DNA of 33,430 bases. It comes from a virus. The DNA lies in the IMG/VR virus record IMGVR_UViG_3300049479_000140, positions 1-33,430 of that record. One strand, written 5' to 3'. The number at the start of each line of letters is the position of its first letter. The stretch's first letter is position 1. A program made the translations under genes and the position numbers. The notes below the pieces were generated by a model. That model did not search any database. It was not told the origin of the DNA and worked only from the letters and a program-made list of their open reading frames with translations. This document shows positions 29,390-33,430 of this stretch, in pieces.

Positions 29390-29635
29390 TTACCAGGCTT
29401 TGCAGGACCACGTTCTGGGTTTCGTAGGATCTTTCGCCGTATCGCAGTTGTGCCTCGCTCGGAAGCTCTTGCGCCGCTCCGGATCGTCCTTCTTAACCTC
29501 CATATTGGGATCACCGAACCGGACCTTGATCACAGTGCCCTTCGGATTGCGGACGTACACCGCTTTCTTCTTGGACTCGCCCGGTGTGTAGAAGGGTTTG
29601 CCAAGCGATACTTTCTTTCCTTGGTACTCGGCCAT
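29390..29635 (-). CDS. Conserved small phage protein (81 aa)
   Basis: The C-terminal part (RKSFRARHNCDTAKDPTKPR then TWSCKAW) is a well-conserved phage signature with two Cys and a His. The N-terminal half holds LGKPFYTPGESKKKAVYVRN. It may bind metal. In other phages this type of protein sits near the portal and capsid genes, but its role is not established. The ATG begins 1 nt after the stop of the upstream gene. Confidence 0.72.
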   Translation of the reverse strand: MAEYQGKKVSLGKPFYTPGESKKKAVYVRNPKGTVIKVRFGDPNMEVKKDDPERRKSFRARHNCDTAKDPTKPRTWSCKAW

Positions 29636-29636
29636 A

Positions 29637-29939
29637 TCAAGATTGGAATAGCGGTGAATCCTGCAACTCCTTGATGTTCTCCTGCCTCTTAGCCTTCTGG
29701 AACCTGATCTTAGGTGCTACACCCTCCTCAAGCTGCTCCATTAACGGAGCTTGGGCTTGTGATTGCACCGGAATCGAGGTCAAAACGGGCTGAGGCTCCA
29801 CAATAATAGCGGTCATAGCGTAAAATTCTCCGCACCAATCAAAATCCAGCACAGTGGGCCAGCAAGTTGGCCTACTGGTGGGAGGAAACCGCCGGCAGGT
29901 TTTGTCGGAGGCTCGATATCGGCAATCTTTGCAGGTCAT
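29637..29939 (-). CDS. Cys-rich small protein behind the portal (100 aa)
   Basis: The N-terminus has CKDCRYRASDKTCRRFPPTS, followed by CWPTVLDFDWCGEF; this CxxC-x8-C-Pro-rich-C-x9-C arrangement is a common phage zinc-finger-like protein with WCGEF at the end of the motif. The second half is Gln/Pro-rich and without a recognised domain, ending in KRQENIKELQDSPLFQS. It follows the portal gene by 6 bp. Function unknown. Confidence 0.7.
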   Translation of the reverse strand: MTCKDCRYRASDKTCRRFPPTSRPTCWPTVLDFDWCGEFYAMTAIIVEPQPVLTSIPVQSQAQAPLMEQLEEGVAPKIRFQKAKRQENIKELQDSPLFQS

Positions 29940-29945
29940 AGCTTA

Positions 29946-31847
29946 TTAAACGGGAGGCTGGGCCATCTGAGGCTCCGGTCCGGCGGGCGGCATTGGCATT
30001 TGGGGCTGCTGCTGCTGCAACAAACCGCTGCTGGTCAGGAACTTCTGGATCTCAGCCCGCAATTTCCGCGCTTCATTGGTCGCCACCTGCTCGTACCCCT
30101 GCAACAGGCTGTCGATACGCACCATGAACGCATTCTTGGAAGCCGGACTGAACTGCTGACCCTGCTGGATCGCCCCATTCAGGTACTGCATCAGCACACC
30201 GATACGGCCCGCGAAGTTCTGACCCGGTTTAGCCGGCACCGGGATGCCGATTAGCAGTGTCGGGATCGTCTTGGTCTCGTCCTCCAACTCATCCTGCTGC
30301 TTCTGACCTGGATCCCGAAGCAATCGCTTGATCAGGCTCGGGTCATCCAGCTCCATGATGCTCTTATCCAGCTCCACCTGATCGACCCAAGGGCTGTTCT
30401 GGAACAGTTGCTTACGGTTAATGGCCTGCTGAACCATCATCTGCCGGCTGACCATGTCCATACCGCCCTTCGGTTCCAGCTCATATTGATCGTGCAATGC
30501 CACCGGATCCGCATCCAGCGAGTCCTCCGCAAATCGATATCGTAAACTCTTGGAATCATACTGAACATAAAGTCCCCAAGCTTGCCGGTACATCTTGCCC
30601 AGTGCCATACGGAATAGTCGCGCCCGCAGATCCCCACTTTGCATCGCCTGAGCGTTGATGCTCTGGATCTCGGTCGCCGTCCGCCGGTCACTGCCCCCGC
30701 TCATCACACTGCCCATCGCGTAATCCGGACTACCGATCCGGTTCTCCGCGACCGCCCGAGTCTGGTTCAGCTCCTGATCGAAGCTCACCGGGGGCTGCGG
30801 CATCTGGACCGGGGCCACACCATAAGGGAGGATCTGACCCGGCGAGAACCGCAGGTTGATACTGTTCGGCAGCTCCCGTTCCGCTCGGAATAGCGGGCGA
30901 TTATACAGCGTCATCGCATCATGTTTGTGGTTCCACATCGAGGTCATGGACAACTCGAACGGAGCCAGGATCTCGCACACGCCCCGCGGGCTGAACCATC
31001 CCTTGTCCTTGATCTCATACGGGAAGTCCACGAAGGGACATTGGCCATGATCATATGGCAACTCCATGGGATCTCGAAGGTCGAGATCCACTGCCGCGGG
31101 GCTGTACAGGTAAACCTCCCACACCCCGTCATCCCGCTTCTTGTACACCTCCCACACAATCACCCCATCGGTATTGCTCGTGTAAGTGATACCCTCACGA
31201 AGTTGCTTTGCGTCATCCTCGGTCGCTGCTCCCGGGACGTTATCGTCCTGCTGCGGATTACCCCGAATCTTCTCGATCGTCTTGGAATCGCTCTTCCACC
31301 CGAACTGGCCAGCCATCCGCTTGTACGCCCCCACACTCATCGGCATCACATGCACCGCCCAATCTGCATCCTGCAAATCCACGGTGTATGCCGGCACAAT
31401 GAAATACATCGGGTCAATCGCCTCAAACCCCACCCGCTTATCACCGGGATTCCAGAAGCACTTGATCACCCCGCGCCCGCTCATCAGCGTGTAATCCACC
31501 CAGCTCAGGACTTCATCCGTGAAGTTGGTCTTGTCCCGAATCTTATAATTGAACCAGTCCTCAGCCACCTTCGTATACGCATTCAACTGCTGGCGCATCG
31601 GAACAAAGCTGGCCACAACATCCATGCCCAATGCCTGCTGGAGGAACAACGGCTTGAGCTTCTCGATCGCCGTATCAATGAGCGGCCAATGCAGATCCGC
31701 GGCCTTGGGCCAGGGCTTATTAGCGCGTCGCAACCCGTGATGGCGTAACTCATACCACCGCGTCTGCCTTATCTCCCACGGGCTTCGCTGGGCAACAGCC
31801 TCAACAATCTGGCCCTGCAACGAATTCCGCTGTTTGTCGCTCATCAT
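29946..31847 (-). CDS. Portal protein
   Basis: This 633-residue protein matches the large P22-like portal group. The N-terminal part has RANKPWPKAADLHWPLIDTA (41-60) and the following helix; the middle contains GRGVIKCFWNPGDKRVGFEA and the EMIP-like DPMYFIVPA region. The clip/stem part shows NRIGSPDYAMGSVMSGGSDR followed by TATEIQS. The C-terminus is Gln/Pro-rich. It forms the dodecameric channel through which DNA is packaged and ejected. It starts 18 bp after the terminase stop, and two ATGs (31847, 31844) are usable. Confidence 0.93.
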   Translation of the reverse strand: MMSDKQRNSLQGQIVEAVAQRSPWEIRQTRWYELRHHGLRRANKPWPKAADLHWPLIDTAIEKLKPLFLQQALGMDVVASFVPMRQQLNAYTKVAEDWFNYKIRDKTNFTDEVLSWVDYTLMSGRGVIKCFWNPGDKRVGFEAIDPMYFIVPAYTVDLQDADWAVHVMPMSVGAYKRMAGQFGWKSDSKTIEKIRGNPQQDDNVPGAATEDDAKQLREGITYTSNTDGVIVWEVYKKRDDGVWEVYLYSPAAVDLDLRDPMELPYDHGQCPFVDFPYEIKDKGWFSPRGVCEILAPFELSMTSMWNHKHDAMTLYNRPLFRAERELPNSINLRFSPGQILPYGVAPVQMPQPPVSFDQELNQTRAVAENRIGSPDYAMGSVMSGGSDRRTATEIQSINAQAMQSGDLRARLFRMALGKMYRQAWGLYVQYDSKSLRYRFAEDSLDADPVALHDQYELEPKGGMDMVSRQMMVQQAINRKQLFQNSPWVDQVELDKSIMELDDPSLIKRLLRDPGQKQQDELEDETKTIPTLLIGIPVPAKPGQNFAGRIGVLMQYLNGAIQQGQQFSPASKNAFMVRIDSLLQGYEQVATNEARKLRAEIQKFLTSSGLLQQQQPQMPMPPAGPEPQMAQPPV

Positions 31848-31865
31848 AAATGTATACCCCTCTTC

Positions 31866-33401
31866 CTACCCGCCAACCTCGCATCCAGCAAGCGGAGACC
31901 CAGTTTCCTCCACCGGACCTATCTCATCCTCCATCCTTTCAAGCAAGCTCCTTCCATCCTCGCCCAACGCTTTCAGGTACTCATCCATCCGCTTCCCGCC
32001 ACCACCGCAAAACGCCAGCACCATAGCATCCGCCCGATCCGGACTATTCACCCCGCGGGATCGTAACTCGTCCTTACCCTCCAGAGTCAGCTTCCCCTTC
32101 CCATTGGTCCGCACCTTCCTGCTCACGAACTGCTGCAATAGAATCTCGTCCGTTCCCACCGGCCCCAGATTCACCTTCGATTCCTCCACCATACGCCCGA
32201 ACTCAATCCACATCTCCGCCGCCCTATTCACAAACTGATCATCCCGAATGGCCCGCTCACCAAAGTTCACCCGCCGCACATCCCAACCCTCAGAGCGGAG
32301 CGCATCACACATCACAACACCCATGCCGCCCACATCCGCATAGATATCCGCCGCCTTCAGATTCCATTTGCGGAACTCCGCTATGAACCTACCCACACTG
32401 GCCATCGTGTCCTTATCCCTCCACCGCACCAGCCCCTTAACCGTATTACCCTGGCGAATCACCAGCACACTCTCATCGCCGCCGGCTGAGAAATCACAGC
32501 CCGCGGTCAATGGCTGACCCTCCGTATCCTCTTTAGGTGGGCCACTAACCACCCTCTGCCAATCGATCGTCTTCACCGCCGTCAAACTCCCGTCGTCCTC
32601 CATGAACTCCGCATAGATCATCGATCTCACCAGCGGATGACCCTCGCCCCATCTGGCGAACTGATCATCAATCCACTCCTTCCGGATATGCGGACAATCA
32701 AAAGCCGTCACCGTAAAGGTATTCCACTTCCCATCGTTCCGCCGGAACACATCGTAGAAATAGCCGGAGGAGCCACCGGGGCTACTCATCAACAAAGTCC
32801 TCGTTGGCTGGCACCGTTCCATCGACTGGAATATCCCGTCCGGTACCGCCTTCGCCTCATCCACAATATACAGCAAATCATTGCTCGGACCCTGCACATG
32901 CCAGCCCTCCGCCTTCTCAGGATTGCTCGCGCTGAACCCTATGCATCTACTCACCAACTCCTGACCATCCACCTTCTTCGGGTACACATACCGGATCTCT
33001 CCATCCTTGATCGAGAATCCATTCTCCTCGCCACCCAATCCATTGATCATCTTACGCAGGTGCGGCCACAGAGCATCGGCCACCTGCCGGTACACACCAG
33101 CCGTACATACCACAAGGCTCCCAGGCCAGCGAATCATGTGCCAGACGACCGCGCTCGCGGCTACCATGCTCGTCTTGCCAGATCCATTCGCGGCTTTGAG
33201 GGCCACCTTCGAATGCTTCTCGTTCAACGCTCCCAGCACCTTCTCCTGCCACGGGTACACATCGCGAAGCCCTAGCATCATCTTAGGGAAGTTGGCCAAT
33301 TGTTGTGCCTCCTCCAGGAGCTTACGCTGCTTCCATGCAGGAATATGCGAACCCATTCCTAGTGAAGGGGATTTCTTCCGTTTAATTTGCTTGACACTCA
33401 T
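31866..33401 (-). CDS. terL: Terminase large subunit
   Basis: The 511-residue protein has both TerL domains. ATPase: Walker A ANGSGKTS (71-78), Walker B LLYIVDEAKA (176-185, DE at 181-182), and coupling motif MSSPGGSSG (205-213). Nuclease: CDFSAGGDES (302-311, Asp303), YADVGG (354-359, Asp356) and PDRADAM (454-460). It translocates DNA into the procapsid and cuts it. The ATG lies 29 bp from the right edge, with a pyrimidine-poor A/C leader and no Shine-Dalgarno sequence. A small subunit gene is expected upstream, outside the window. Confidence 0.96.
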   Translation of the reverse strand: MSVKQIKRKKSPSLGMGSHIPAWKQRKLLEEAQQLANFPKMMLGLRDVYPWQEKVLGALNEKHSKVALKAANGSGKTSMVAASAVVWHMIRWPGSLVVCTAGVYRQVADALWPHLRKMINGLGGEENGFSIKDGEIRYVYPKKVDGQELVSRCIGFSASNPEKAEGWHVQGPSNDLLYIVDEAKAVPDGIFQSMERCQPTRTLLMSSPGGSSGYFYDVFRRNDGKWNTFTVTAFDCPHIRKEWIDDQFARWGEGHPLVRSMIYAEFMEDDGSLTAVKTIDWQRVVSGPPKEDTEGQPLTAGCDFSAGGDESVLVIRQGNTVKGLVRWRDKDTMASVGRFIAEFRKWNLKAADIYADVGGMGVVMCDALRSEGWDVRRVNFGERAIRDDQFVNRAAEMWIEFGRMVEESKVNLGPVGTDEILLQQFVSRKVRTNGKGKLTLEGKDELRSRGVNSPDRADAMVLAFCGGGGKRMDEYLKALGEDGRSLLERMEDEIGPVEETGSPLAGCEVGG

Positions 33402-33430
33402 AAAATTGGGTTGGGTGGGGAGAGGGGGTA

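Noticed and set aside
30921-31748. Plus-strand frame of 275 codons, with 32637-33275 similar
   Set aside because: Antisense shadows of the portal and terminase genes.
1-33430. tRNA genes, CRISPR arrays, insertion sequences, integrase
   Set aside because: None could be recognised; no regularly spaced repeats, transposase or integrase motifs were found, so attachment sites are not called.

Overview
This window looks like most of a short-tailed (podovirus-like) tailed phage genome, possibly integrated or assembled from a metagenome. About 50 genes are supported. All but one lie on the minus strand, so they read from the right edge (terminase) towards the left edge (primase-helicase). The capsid is of the N4-gp56 major-capsid family. 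The neck and tail resemble the P22/SU10 type: an adaptor followed by a gp10-like hub protein, with no tape measure, tail tube or sheath. No integrase, repressor, tRNA, CRISPR array, DNA polymerase or clear small terminase subunit was seen. The host cannot be fixed from the sequence. A/C-rich leaders in front of many starts would fit a phylum that relies weakly on Shine-Dalgarno sequences, such as Verrucomicrobiota or Bacteroidota, but this is only a hint.

Layout, in transcription order. (1) 33401-26876: terminase large subunit, portal, three small genes, scaffold, major capsid protein. (2) 26874-24770: four small structural genes and a tail-fibre gene. (3) 24765-23608: a duplicated pair of small genes, then a packed lysis-type cassette of two small membrane proteins, a short amphipathic protein and an embedded lipoprotein gene; no endolysin was recognised. 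(4) 23606-19313: second fibre-like protein, adaptor, gp10-like hub, small GNAT-like protein. (5) 19316-10029: four large proteins, probably internal or ejected virion proteins, ending in a 1664-residue polyvalent protein that carries a zincin HEIGH motif and an ADP-ribosyltransferase-like domain.

(6) 9974-933: early region. An excisionase-like HTH protein leads RecT-like annealase, RecE-like exonuclease, a putative ssDNA-binding protein, SF2 helicase, a tiny membrane protein and a RuvC-like resolvase. These are followed by about a dozen small genes linked by 4-nt stop/start overlaps (two with HTH motifs, one zinc-ribbon-like) and finally an AEP-type primase fused to a RepA-like helicase. The set suggests recombination-dependent replication using the host polymerase.

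(7) 1-454: non-coding but highly structured, with a 62-bp hairpin, nested palindromes and a good promoter. The promoter drives the only plus-strand gene (455-994), whose end overlaps the end of the primase-helicase gene.

Three things stand out. A recurrent AGTCCCAAACAAACA-type element sits just before several early-gene starts. The lysis cassette has overlapping frames and no visible endolysin. The polyvalent protein combines protease-like and ART-like modules with likely injection-protein features.
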